64,000 bases of DNA from Ensifer adhaerens (GTDB lineage Bacteria > Pseudomonadota > Alphaproteobacteria > Rhizobiales > Rhizobiaceae). A model generated the notes under the pieces. The model saw nothing but the letters and a program-made list of their open reading frames with translations. It was not told the DNA's origin and searched no databases. The stretch spans positions 4,056,001 through 4,120,000 of the forward strand of contig NZ_CP083349.1 of assembly GCF_020035535.1 (NCBI RefSeq). The letters are read 5' to 3'. Shown here piece after piece: positions 35,207 to 43,225 of the stretch (position 1 is its first letter; each line of letters starts with the position of its first letter). The position numbers were made by a program, and so were the translations under genes.

Positions 35207-36460
35207 TCAGGCCCACTCGCCCTTTCGCATGACCGGCACGCGGCTGCCGTCGGCGCGCACGCCGTCGATGTCGACCTGGCCCGAACCGATCATCCAGTCG
35301 ATGTGGATCAGGCTGGAATTGCCGCCCTGGGCGCGGATCTGTTCCGGCGTCAGCTTGGTGTCGTCGACGAAGCAGCCGGAATAGCACTGGCCGAGCGCGA
35401 TGTGGCACGAGGCGTTTTCGTCGAACAGCGTGTTGTAGAACAGAACGCCGCTCGCCGAGATCGGTGAGGAATGCGGCACCAGCGCCACTTCGCCGAGCCG
35501 GCGCGCGCCCTCGTCGGTATCGAGCACCTTGTTCAGCACTTCCTCGCCGCGCGATGCCTTCGCCTCGACGATCCGGCCGCCTTCGAAGCGCACCTGGATG
35601 TTGTCGATCAGCGTGCCCTGGTGCGACAGCGGCTTGGTCGAGGAGACGTGGCCCTCGACCCGCAGCGCATGCGGCGTCGTGAAGACCTCTTCGGTCGGGA
35701 TGTTCGGGTTGCAGGTCACGCCGTTCTTGGCTTCCGATGCACCGCCGCACCACAGATGCCTATCGGCAAGCCCGACAGTCAGGTCGGTGCCCGGGCCGGT
35801 GAAGTGCAGCGCCGCAAAGCGCTCGCCGTTCAGCCAGGCCGAGCGCCGGGCGAGGTTGGCGTTGTGCTCCTTCCAGGCGGCGACCGGATCGGCGACGTCG
35901 ATGCGCGAGGCGGCGAAGATCGCGTTGGCGAGCTTCTCGACGGCCACGTGTTCCGGATCATCAGGGAAGACCAGCTTCGCCCAGGACGGATTCGGGTAGG
36001 AAACGATGTTCCAGTTGATGTCGAAGTTCGAGATCTTTTCGAGCGCGGGTTTGTAGGCGATCGAGTTCGCCTTGTTGGCACGCGCGACCTTGGCCGGGTC
36101 CTGCGCCGACAGCATCATCGGGTTGTCGCCGGAGATCGCAAGCCGTGCAGCGCCGCCGGCAAAGGCCTCGGCCATGCCCTTGAACAGCCAATCGCTCGCC
36201 CGGTCGAAGCTTTCGTCGGGAGCGTAGGCGTAGCGCGCGAGCGTCGTGTCCTCGTCGGAATAGAGCGTCGTCACCAGTCCCGCACCCGCCTTGTATGCGT
36301 GCTTGGTGATGAGGCGGACGAGCGGCATGGCCGCCACCGGCGCGGTCATCACCAGGTCCTGGCCGCGCTGAAGCTGCAGGCCGACCTGGATCGCGACTTC
36401 CGCGAGCTTGTCGAGTTTTACCGGATCAATCGGATTGGGCGTATTGGCGGGATAGGTCAT
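35207..36460 (-). CDS. M29-family aminopeptidase
   Basis: A 417-residue metallopeptidase of the thermophilic aminopeptidase T/AmpS family. The Glu-containing NIPTEEVFTTPHALRVEGHVSSTKPL carries two metal ligands, HIALGQCYSG gives a His, and HIDWMIGSGQVDIDG the closing His/Asp set. Residues 1-110 form the typical first domain (LDKLAEVAIQVGLQLQRGQDLVM). It removes N-terminal residues from peptides with divalent cations. RBS is weak; the next gene upstream is a beta-lactamase-fold protein. Confidence 0.96.
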   Translation of the reverse strand: MTYPANTPNPIDPVKLDKLAEVAIQVGLQLQRGQDLVMTAPVAAMPLVRLITKHAYKAGAGLVTTLYSDEDTTLARYAYAPDESFDRASDWLFKGMAEAFAGGAARLAISGDNPMMLSAQDPAKVARANKANSIAYKPALEKISNFDINWNIVSYPNPSWAKLVFPDDPEHVAVEKLANAIFAASRIDVADPVAAWKEHNANLARRSAWLNGERFAALHFTGPGTDLTVGLADRHLWCGGASEAKNGVTCNPNIPTEEVFTTPHALRVEGHVSSTKPLSHQGTLIDNIQVRFEGGRIVEAKASRGEEVLNKVLDTDEGARRLGEVALVPHSSPISASGVLFYNTLFDENASCHIALGQCYSGCFVDDTKLTPEQIRAQGGNSSLIHIDWMIGSGQVDIDGVRADGSRVPVMRKGEWA

Positions 36461-36547
36461 GATCTGCCTGTCTTTTGAATCGGAAGAAGAAGACTTAGAG
36501 CGCTTTGCGGCGAAAATGAAGGCTGGTGGTCATCGTGGTGTCGCGGC

Positions 36548-37435
36548 TCAATCCGTCCGGAGAACGGCCCGCATTCGCTCGATGTTGCTCCGGTGCACCG
36601 CCTCGTAAGGTGCGAAATAGCGGATCGCGCCGGAGGCGATCTCTTCGGCCGCGAATTCCTCGAGCGTGCCGACTACCGTCCCGGCCGAAATGGCGCCCAT
36701 CAGTCTTTCGATATAGCCGCGATTGGCATCGATCAGGTCCGGCCCATAGCCGCCGGTGGCGATGCGCTCGCGGTCGCCATGGGCCGGCAGGATTCGAGCA
36801 ATCGGCCATTGCCGCAGACGCCTGAGCTCCGCGATGTGCGTCGCCGTCTGGTCGGCCTCGCTGATGAAGGTTGTCGTATCCTCGAGCGTATCGCCGGCCA
36901 GCAGCAGCCTTTCCTCAGGCAGCCAGATGACATTGCCGTCGGCGCTGTGGATGGCGAAGTGATGCAACTCGACGCGACGTTCCCCGACGGTCAGCGCAAG
37001 CGTCTCCGCAAACAGCCGGTTCGGCATGACGAGGGGATGGATCGGCGGCGTCGCCGTCTCGATCCGTTCGCGATTTTCTTCAAGCTTCTCTGCCGTCAGC
37101 CTGAGCGCGATGATCTCGCAGTCGGCGAAGACGGCGTTTCCGGCCACATGGTCCTTGTGCCAGTGGCTGAGCACGACGCGGATCGAAGTGACACCGAGGC
37201 TCTCGAGGTGATTTCGGATCGCCCGGGCATGGGCGAGCGAGATATGGGTATCATAGACCAGCGCTTGCTCGCCGCCGACGATCGCATACGAGGCGACGCC
37301 CAGTTCATAAGCGCCGTCGTCGAGCCAGTTCGGACCCTCCGAAAAGAGCCGCACCCCGGCGATGCGCCCGTCGTAATAGGCGTAGAGACCGGGGTAGGGC
37401 TCCAGGATCGTCAAGGTCGAGGTCATGTCCGTCAT
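36548..37435 (-). CDS. Metallo-beta-lactamase-fold hydrolase
   Basis: A 295-residue hydrolase starting at 37435 (MTDMTSTLTI), preceded by GGGAGGA. The zinc motif HxHxDH is VVLSHWHKDHVAGN, followed by LHHFAIHSADGNVIWLPEERLLLAGDTLEDTT with the later ligands. Its substrate is unknown. It lies on the same strand as the M29 gene downstream with an 87-bp gap. Confidence 0.92.
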   Translation of the reverse strand: MTDMTSTLTILEPYPGLYAYYDGRIAGVRLFSEGPNWLDDGAYELGVASYAIVGGEQALVYDTHISLAHARAIRNHLESLGVTSIRVVLSHWHKDHVAGNAVFADCEIIALRLTAEKLEENRERIETATPPIHPLVMPNRLFAETLALTVGERRVELHHFAIHSADGNVIWLPEERLLLAGDTLEDTTTFISEADQTATHIAELRRLRQWPIARILPAHGDRERIATGGYGPDLIDANRGYIERLMGAISAGTVVGTLEEFAAEEIASGAIRYFAPYEAVHRSNIERMRAVLRTD

Positions 37436-37523
37436 ATGCAGTTCCTCCCGCATGGCTTGGTGATGTCATAGGCCAGTGCGAAACGAAACTGAAGGACGGG
37501 ATGCTGCCCTCGATCCTATCCGT

Positions 37524-38195
37524 CTATCCCTGACGGGCGCGCAGCAGATAGGCATCTTGCTCCCGCAGAAAAGTCATCAGCCGCTCGCCGTAATCCGCCG
37601 TCACCGCCGTCTTGACGCTCGGCCGGTCCGCCAGTGCTGCACGCCAGGCACGGATACGATCGAGCCCGTCGAAGATGCCGTGATCGGCGAGCGTGTCGAA
37701 GAGGTCGAAGTAGCGGAAGATCGGCGCGAAGACCGCATCGACGAGCGAAAATCGTGTGCCGGCGAAATAGGGGCCGTCGCCGAGCGCCGCTTCGACAGTC
37801 GCGAATTTTCCGGCCAGTGTCTTGCGCTTCTGTTCGTAGGTTTCCCGGTCACTGGCGGTCTCGAAGCCCCAGAGATCCGAGAGGATCGACGAGCCGAACT
37901 CCATCCATCCGCGATGCCGGGCGCGCTCCAGCGCATCTTCAGGGTGAAGCTTCGGTCCAGCTTGGCTTTCCTCGACATATTCGGCGATGACGGAGCTTTC
38001 GAACAGCACCGTTTCACCGCCTTGCTGCGGCACCTGCAGCAGAGGCACCTTGCCGAGCGGCGAGATCTTCAGGAACCAGTCGGGCTTGGCCTTGAGGTCA
38101 ATGTAGGTCCGCTCGAAGCGAACGCCTTTTTCGTCGAGCGCGATCGAGGCGCGCTGCACATATGGGCAGAGATGGTGGCTGACGAGGGTAAGCAT
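37524..38195 (-). CDS. Glutathione S-transferase
   Basis: A 223-residue GST. Thioredoxin-fold N domain: MLTLVSHHLCPYVQRASIALDEKGV with a Cys-Pro-Tyr site, KVPLLQV (cis-Pro) and FESSVIAEYVEE (glutathione-binding Glu-Ser). Alpha-helical C domain: GTRFSLVDAVFAPIFRYFD with the conserved N-cap Asp. It is divergent from a MarR-like regulator with repeated operator-like elements between them, so it is probably regulated by it. Confidence 0.94.
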   Translation of the reverse strand: MLTLVSHHLCPYVQRASIALDEKGVRFERTYIDLKAKPDWFLKISPLGKVPLLQVPQQGGETVLFESSVIAEYVEESQAGPKLHPEDALERARHRGWMEFGSSILSDLWGFETASDRETYEQKRKTLAGKFATVEAALGDGPYFAGTRFSLVDAVFAPIFRYFDLFDTLADHGIFDGLDRIRAWRAALADRPSVKTAVTADYGERLMTFLREQDAYLLRARQG

Positions 38196-38220
38196 GGCAG
38201 TCTCCCGGTTGAGGCAAGTA

Positions 38221-38280
38221 GATGCATTTGCATGTATGTAGGCTTGCTTCGACTTTCAAGGTGGATGTAATTGCATCTAT
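38221..38280. promoter_or_regulatory. Duplicated MarR operator-like motif
   Basis: GATGCATTTGCATGTAT (38221-38237) and GATGTAATTGCATCTAT (38264-38280) match at 14 of 17 positions. The second has a dyad GATG-N6-CATC around ATTG. They lie in the region shared by the GST and the MarR gene; the second overlaps the MarR ATG. Confidence 0.65.
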
Positions 38281-38734
38281 GAGCGAAGAGACAAAAAATG
38301 ATGGAAAGCGTCCCGGACCGGAAACGACCGAGGCCTGGATCGGGCTGATGCGGGCGCGCGAGCGCGTGCTTGCGCGGATCGAAGCCGATTTCAAGGCAGC
38401 CAGCTTGCCGCCGCTTGGCTGGTACGACGTGTTGTGGGAGCTGGTTCAGGCGGAGCATGGACGGCTGCGTCCCTTCGAGATCGAGGCGCGCACGCTGCTC
38501 GCCCAGTACAATCTCTCCCGGCTGATCGATCGTCTGATGAAGGAGGGCCTTGTCCGCCGCGAAACCTTCGACGCGGATGGTCGCGGCCAATGGGTTGTCA
38601 TTACCGAGGCCGGCCGGGCGATGCGCGCGCGCATGTGGCAGACCTATGGCCCCTCGATCGAGGCCCATGTCGGCGCCAGACTGACTGAAGCGGAGGCGCG
38701 GCAACTGGCGGCGCTGCTGGCGAAGCTCAAGTAG
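38279..38734 (+). CDS. MarR-family transcriptional regulator
   Basis: A 151-residue protein starting at 38279 (MSEETKNDG); an upstream in-frame ATG at 38222 would read through the operator. LGWYDVLWELVQAEHGRLRPFEIEARTLLAQYNLSRLIDRLMKEGLVRR covers the winged helix, with ADGRGQWVVITEAG as the wing. It is divergent from a glutathione S-transferase gene, likely its target. The repeated motif in the shared region fits autorepression. Confidence 0.92.
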   Translation: MSEETKNDGKRPGPETTEAWIGLMRARERVLARIEADFKAASLPPLGWYDVLWELVQAEHGRLRPFEIEARTLLAQYNLSRLIDRLMKEGLVRRETFDADGRGQWVVITEAGRAMRARMWQTYGPSIEAHVGARLTEAEARQLAALLAKLK

Positions 38735-38789
38735 AGCAGCTCAGTTCTCAAACCGCATACCGGCGAACGATCGGGTCGCGCCTTCCAGG

Positions 38790-38985
38790 CAAGTTGCCCC
38801 TCACCTTGGCGCTCTTCCTGCGGGCGGGGAGAGAGCGTGCTGTTCGTAGCGCCGCCGACCAGAGCCGTCACAGGAGAGGGGTCGTCCTTGCTGAGATGAA
38901 CGGGTGCTACGTGTCTCCTTCGCCCCGTTTGCGGGGAGAAGGTGGCCGGCCGGATGAGGGGCGCCGATGGGGCGAGCGTCAATCT
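38790..38985. repeat. Rhizobial dispersed intergenic repeat, multi-hairpin
   Basis: The 267-bp gap 38735-39001 carries no gene. It contains CCCCTCACCTTGGCGCT, CTTCCTGCGGGCGGGGAGAG and CTCCTTCGCCCCGTTTGCGG followed by GGAGAAGG and GGATGAGGGGC. These are the CTCCCC/GGGGAG arms of the mosaic palindromes spread between rhizobial genes, and pair into at least two hairpins. It is typically transcriptionally neutral or a terminator. Confidence 0.6.
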
Positions 38986-39001
38986 AGGACGCCGTCGTCG
39001 C

Positions 39002-39589
39002 CTAGCTGCTGAGGCCGAAGGATTTTTCCAGGGCTTCCCAGGTCTCGTCCATGGCAAAGGTGCCGGACAGATAGGGAATGGCCACATGGCCGTAGAGCGG
39101 CGACAGCTGCCACTCGGCCGTCTCCTCGTCGACGCCGGCGATCTGCTGCAGGTAGATCGTCGAGACCAGCCCGGTGCGGTCGGCGCCGGCCTTGCAGTGG
39201 ATCAACAGCGGCTTCGGTGCGTCCTTGAGGATCGCGATCAGCGCGTCGGTTTCCTTGCGGTCGATCTCCGCCGAGGCGGACATGGGGAAGTTGATGAGCC
39301 GGATACCGTTGCGCTCGGCGGCGGCAACCTCGTCGCGATACCAGCTTTCGTCCGGCCTCTCGCCGCGCAGGTTGATAATGGTTCGGATGCCGTAGGCCTT
39401 GGAATAGGTGGCGATCGCCTCCGGCGTCGGCTGTGCCGAGCGGTAGACCTCACCGGCGACGAGCGTGTGGAAGTTGCCGGTCCATTGCAGGCCAACGAGA
39501 TAGAGAACCATGGCCGAGACGAGCGCAGCCGTGCCGACGGCGAGGCGTTTTAGAAGACGCTTCGCGCGCAGAAACCTTGCAGATGCCAT
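39002..39589 (-). CDS. Membrane-anchored dual-specificity/tyrosine phosphatase-like protein
   Basis: A 195-residue protein from the ATG at 39589 (MASARFLRAKRL), RBS CGGAG. One N-terminal helix (LAVGTAALVSAMVLYLVGL) anchors it. The periplasmic part has the phosphatase signature HCKAGADRTG (Cys-x5-Arg) and the general acid region FPMSASAEIDRKE. It removes phosphate from Tyr/Ser/Thr or from a lipid or sugar; similar rhizobial proteins are annotated as tyrosine phosphatase. It stands alone next to a repeat. Confidence 0.88.
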   Translation of the reverse strand: MASARFLRAKRLLKRLAVGTAALVSAMVLYLVGLQWTGNFHTLVAGEVYRSAQPTPEAIATYSKAYGIRTIINLRGERPDESWYRDEVAAAERNGIRLINFPMSASAEIDRKETDALIAILKDAPKPLLIHCKAGADRTGLVSTIYLQQIAGVDEETAEWQLSPLYGHVAIPYLSGTFAMDETWEALEKSFGLSS

Positions 39590-39714
39590 GAAACAACTCC
39601 GAAGCGGCCCCAAGCTCCAAACCGTGAGCGGGATGCGGGCGGAAAACGGCGAATGTTTTCCTCATCCCGCTTTGGCTGCTCCTATATGCCATCCGTGATA
39701 TTTTGATGGCAAGA

Positions 39715-40188
39715 TCAGGCGATCAGCGGCGCTGCGATCGCCTTCAGCGCAGCCTGCGCATCGCGCGGCGCCAGCCGCACTTGCAGCCCCCGCTGACCGC
39801 CATTGATATAGACCTGCGCCTCGGCAAGCGCTGCCTCCTCGATGGCCGTCGGCACCAGCTTTTTCTGGCCGAACGGGCTGATGCCGCCGACGTGGTAGCC
39901 GGTCAGCCGCTCGGCATCCGCCGGCTTCATCATGGCGGCCGATTTGCCGCCGAAGGCGGCGGCCAGTTTCTTCATGCTCACTTCGCGATCGGAGGGCACG
40001 ACGCAGCAGACCGGCTTGCCGTCGACCTCCGCCATCAGTGTCTTCAGCACCCGGCTCGGATCCTCCCCGAGCGCTTCCGCCGCCTGCAGGCCGACGCGTT
40101 CGGCATTGGGGTCGTAGTCATAGGTATGCACGCTGAAAGCGACGCCGGCCTTCGAAAGCGTCTGCGTGGCACGCGTGGTCTTCGACAT
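39715..40188 (-). CDS. ybaK: Cys-tRNA(Pro) deacylase, YbaK/EbsC family
   Basis: A 157-residue protein that hydrolyses mischarged Cys-tRNA(Pro). The catalytic Lys is in RVLKTLMAEVDGKPVCCVVPSD, and GGISPFGQKKLVPTAIE is the family's conserved C-terminal motif. The start at 40188 fits the usual length. It is followed on the same strand by 126 bp, then the phosphatase gene, so no operon is evident. An ArsC-like gene starts nearby. Confidence 0.95.
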   Translation of the reverse strand: MSKTTRATQTLSKAGVAFSVHTYDYDPNAERVGLQAAEALGEDPSRVLKTLMAEVDGKPVCCVVPSDREVSMKKLAAAFGGKSAAMMKPADAERLTGYHVGGISPFGQKKLVPTAIEEAALAEAQVYINGGQRGLQVRLAPRDAQAALKAIAAPLIA

Positions 40189-40209
40189 CGTCGTCGCTCC
40201 GAATGGGGA

Positions 40210-40563
40210 TCAGGCTTTGGCGAGCAGTGCCTCGTAGAGGTCCGGCTTGAAACCGATCAGCAGGTTGCTGTCGGTTTCGAGCACCGGACGCTTGATCATC
40301 GAGGGCTGCGCCAGCATCAGCGCAATCGCCTTCTGCTCGTCAAGGTCCTGCCTGTCCGCCTCGTCGAGCTTGCGGAAGGTCGTGCCGGCGCGGTTCAGCA
40401 CCGTTTCCCACCCGGCTTCCTTGCACCAGCGCTCGAGATGCGGGCGGTCGATACCTTCGGCCTTGTAGTCGTGAAAGCGGTAAGCGATGCCGCGGCCATC
40501 GAGCCAGGTACGCGCCTTCTTCATCGTGTCGCAGTTCTTGATGCCGTAGATCGTAACCGTCAT
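40210..40563 (-). CDS. ArsC/Spx-like (YffB) reductase-fold protein
   Basis: A 117-residue thioredoxin-fold protein beginning MTVTIYGIKNCDTMKKAR at the ATG at 40563 (GGAG 8 bp upstream); an ATG at 40569 and a longer frame exist. Only the first Cys of the active site is present and the C-terminal arsenate-binding Cys is absent, as in Spx and YffB. Arsenate reduction is unlikely. Function unknown. Its stop is 22 bp before the YbaK start, so the two may be co-transcribed. Confidence 0.88.
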   Translation of the reverse strand: MTVTIYGIKNCDTMKKARTWLDGRGIAYRFHDYKAEGIDRPHLERWCKEAGWETVLNRAGTTFRKLDEADRQDLDEQKAIALMLAQPSMIKRPVLETDSNLLIGFKPDLYEALLAKA

Positions 40564-40680
40564 GCCCATGCTCCAGCGTCGTCGTCGTGTATCCGGGAAA
40601 CCGTCCGGAATCACACGATTTGAAAGGGTGGCAGGAGTGATAGCCGCCCAATGCGCGGGAGGGAAGACCGAGACCTAGCG

Positions 40681-41316
40681 TCAGGTCACACCGGCGTAGC
40701 GGCCGGGCTTGTGGTTGATCGCCAGGGTCATGTTGACGACGGCCGCACCGATGACCGAAAGCACGAGGTTCGATGGCGGCAGCACGAAGAAGGCGGCAGC
40801 CAGAATGGTGAGATCGACCGCAAGCTGGAAATATCCGGCACGGATGCCGAACCTCTCCTGGAGATAGATCGCCACGATGTTGATGCCGCCAAGCCCGGTG
40901 CGGTGGCGGAAGAGGATCAAGAGACCCATGCCCATCAGCCCGCCACCGACAACCGCCGCATAGATCGGGTCGAGCCGGGCTATCTCCACCCAGCCGGCCG
41001 TCAGCCGAGAAAATAGGGAGACGAGGCTGACGGCGATGAAGGTGCGCAGCGCAAACATCCAGCCGAGCCGTTTGACCGCCAGGATGTAGAAGGGCAGGTT
41101 GACGAGCGAAAAGACCAGCCAGAACTCGGCGCCGGTCGCATATTGCAAAAGCAGCGCCAAGCCCGACGTGCTGCCCGTGAGTAGCATCGCCTTGCTGTAG
41201 ATGATGATGCCGAGCGACATGATCAGCGTGCCCGTCAGGATCGCCAGCGCATCCTCGTAGAGGCGATGGCGTTCGGTCGGGATTTCTGTCGCGTCGATGC
41301 TGCGCTCGGCCATCAT
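40681..41316 (-). CDS. YitT-family membrane protein
   Basis: A 211-residue protein with five or six helices, the first after an N-terminal cytoplasmic stretch (DALAILTGTLIMSLGIIIYSKAMLLTGSTSGLAL). GSTSGLALLLQY and GGLMGMGLLILFRHRTGLGG are the two repeated signature regions of the YitT/UPF0750 family. No transport substrate is known for bacterial members of this kind. It follows the aminotransferase gene by 5 bp on the same strand, so the two are probably co-transcribed. Confidence 0.9.
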   Translation of the reverse strand: MMAERSIDATEIPTERHRLYEDALAILTGTLIMSLGIIIYSKAMLLTGSTSGLALLLQYATGAEFWLVFSLVNLPFYILAVKRLGWMFALRTFIAVSLVSLFSRLTAGWVEIARLDPIYAAVVGGGLMGMGLLILFRHRTGLGGINIVAIYLQERFGIRAGYFQLAVDLTILAAAFFVLPPSNLVLSVIGAAVVNMTLAINHKPGRYAGVT

Positions 41317-41321
41317 GGTCC

Positions 41322-42491
41322 TCAGAGGTTCTTGAAGTTGGCGATGACGCCGTCGACTTCCGCCGTCTTCAGGCCGGCAATGTTGATGCGGCCGGAACCG
41401 GGCATATAGATGCCGTGCTCGTTCCTGAGCCGCATGACGTCGGCCTCGGCGAGCGGCAGCAGCGAGAACATGCCTTCCTGGCTGGCCACGGCGCCGAGCG
41501 CCTGCCAGCGGTCACGCAAGCCTTCGGCGAGCGCGCGGCGGATGTTGGTGATGCGCAGTCGCATGGTTTCAAGTTCTTCTTGCCAGTCACGCTTGAGCTC
41601 GGCGTCGGAAAGGATCATCCGCACGATGGCCGCACCGTGATCCGGCGGCATCGAGTAGCTGGTGCGTGCGAGACCTGCGAGGTTGGACCGGACCGTATCG
41701 GCAGAGGACGACGAAGTCGTCACGGCGAAGATCGCTCCGGCGCGCTCGCGGTAGAGGCCGAAGGACTTGGAGCAGGAAACGGCGACCAGTGCTTCGGGCA
41801 CGACGCCGATCAGGTGGCGGAGACCGGCGACATCCTCGTCGAGGCCGCGGCCGAAACCCTGGTAGGCGAGGTCGATCAATGGCAGCAGGCCGCGCTCGGC
41901 AATGACGGCGGCAAGCTCCATCCACTGCGCTTGCGTGATGACACCGCCCGTCGGGTTGTGGCAGCTGGCATGCAACAGCACGGCATCGCCGGCGGCAGCG
42001 CCCTGCAGCGCCGTCATCATGTTGTCGAAGAGGACGGTCTGTGACGGCACGTCGAAGAACGGGTAGCCGGCTGGCTCAAGGCCAGCGGTCTTGAAGATGC
42101 TGGCGTGGTTCGGCCAGCTTGGCAGGCCGATCCAGATGCGCTTGCCGCCCATCTGGTGAATGAGGTCGGCCGCGAGCCTGAGCGCGCCGGAACCGCCCGG
42201 CGTCTGCACGCCGGCGATATGGCTGCGATCGATGGTATCGCCACCGACCAGCGTCCAGAGATGATCGATGAAGACGAGATCGCCCTCGGGGCCGACATAG
42301 GACTTGCTGTCCTGCGTTTCGAGCAGGCGCGTCTCCGCTGCCTTGACGGCGCGGAAGATCGGGGTGTGGCCGGTTTCGTCGCGGTAGACGCCGACGCCGA
42401 GATCGACCTTTCCGGGGCGTTCGTCCTTGCGGTAGAGCCCGATCAGGGCGAGCAACGGATCGTCGGGTTGGCGGGTCAGAGCGTCGAACAT
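41322..42491 (-). CDS. Aromatic/aspartate-type amino acid aminotransferase (TyrB-like)
   Basis: A 389-residue class I PLP enzyme. The PLP Lys is in AVSCSKSFGLYRERAGAI, preceded by LLPLIDLAYQGFG; HASCHNPTGGVIT is the pyridine-binding region. The C-terminal SGRINIAGL binds the substrate carboxylate (Arg). This matches AspC/TyrB-type transaminases. It is divergent from an Lrp/AsnC-type regulator with a palindrome between them. Precise substrate range is not readable. Confidence 0.94.
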   Translation of the reverse strand: MFDALTRQPDDPLLALIGLYRKDERPGKVDLGVGVYRDETGHTPIFRAVKAAETRLLETQDSKSYVGPEGDLVFIDHLWTLVGGDTIDRSHIAGVQTPGGSGALRLAADLIHQMGGKRIWIGLPSWPNHASIFKTAGLEPAGYPFFDVPSQTVLFDNMMTALQGAAAGDAVLLHASCHNPTGGVITQAQWMELAAVIAERGLLPLIDLAYQGFGRGLDEDVAGLRHLIGVVPEALVAVSCSKSFGLYRERAGAIFAVTTSSSSADTVRSNLAGLARTSYSMPPDHGAAIVRMILSDAELKRDWQEELETMRLRITNIRRALAEGLRDRWQALGAVASQEGMFSLLPLAEADVMRLRNEHGIYMPGSGRINIAGLKTAEVDGVIANFKNL

Positions 42492-42598
42492 GCCGGAAAT
42501 TCCCCCTTGAGTGGCAGCGATGCGTTATCGGTCGAGAAAGCCTGCCGGCCGCCGTTTCTCCGGCTGCCCTGCGGTCTCCTTCATAAGTCAGCGCATGC

Positions 42599-42620
42599 GC
42601 AAAATCGATGCGATTTTTGC
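42599..42620. promoter_or_regulatory. Palindrome between aminotransferase and Lrp/AsnC gene
   Basis: GCAAAATCG-ATG-CGATTTTTGC is an inverted repeat with one extra T. Further TTTGC repeats follow to about 42690. The location and AT-rich spacer fit Lrp/AsnC binding. Confidence 0.65.
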
Positions 42621-42699
42621 CACGGAGACAATATGGACAGCGTGCTATTTGCGCAAAACTCTGCAATTGATTTGCTGATTTGCGCGCTAGGGGCCGACG

Positions 42700-43182
42700 A
42701 TGGTTGAAAAGGTGGCGATGGAACTGGATCAGGTCGACCGACGGATCATCCGTCTGCTGGTCGAGGATGCGTCGTTGAGCAACAACGAGCTGGCAGCGCG
42801 CGTCGGTCTCTCGCCGGCGCCGCTGTCGCGCCGCCTCGCCAGGCTCTATGCGACGGGCGTCATCCGCCAGACCGTAGTGGTCGATCCGAAGGCTGCCGGC
42901 ATCGGCTTCCAGGCCTTTGTCGAAGTGACGCTGGAGCGCACCGCAAGCAAGGTCGGTCACCGCTTCATCGAGCTGGTTTCGCGCATGCCTGAGGTGGTGG
43001 AGTGCCATACGGTCGCTGGCGACTTCGACTTTCTCCTGAAGATCGCGGTGCGCGACGTCGCAGACTACAAACGGCTGCTCTGGAGTGAGTTCGAGCAGAT
43101 TGCCGAGATCAAGACGCTGCGCTCGACCATCCTTCTCGACAGCCCGAAAATGACGGCCGCCACCTTGGGTGACGGCCGCTGA
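42700..43182 (+). CDS. Lrp/AsnC-family transcriptional regulator
   Basis: A 160-residue protein. HTH (about residues 8-60): ELDQVDRRIIRLLVEDASLSNNELAARVGLSPAPLSRRLARL. The RAM effector domain follows: VEVTLERTASKVGHRFIELVSRMPEVVECHTVAGDFDFLLKI. An ATG at 42718 is an alternative start. It is divergent from the aminotransferase gene, which it likely controls in response to an amino acid. Confidence 0.95.
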   Translation: MVEKVAMELDQVDRRIIRLLVEDASLSNNELAARVGLSPAPLSRRLARLYATGVIRQTVVVDPKAAGIGFQAFVEVTLERTASKVGHRFIELVSRMPEVVECHTVAGDFDFLLKIAVRDVADYKRLLWSEFEQIAEIKTLRSTILLDSPKMTAATLGDGR

Positions 43183-43191
43183 ATAAGGCGA

Positions 43192-43217
43192 GCCGGGACG
43201 CCTTCACGCTGTCCCGG
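43192..43217. terminator. Hairpin of degenerate rhizobial palindrome
   Basis: A 7-bp stem CCGGGAC/GTCCCGG with an internal CACGCT, in the right arm of a diverged copy of the repeat at 3886-3933 (shared CACGCT...CCCGGGATTGCTCTCA). It lies between convergent genes Lrp/AsnC and the deacylase. Confidence 0.6.
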
Positions 43218-43225
43218 GATTGCTC

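Noticed and set aside
40210..40563. Arsenate reductase
   Set aside because: Only one active-site Cys is present and there is no ars gene nearby; the sequence fits Spx/YffB better.
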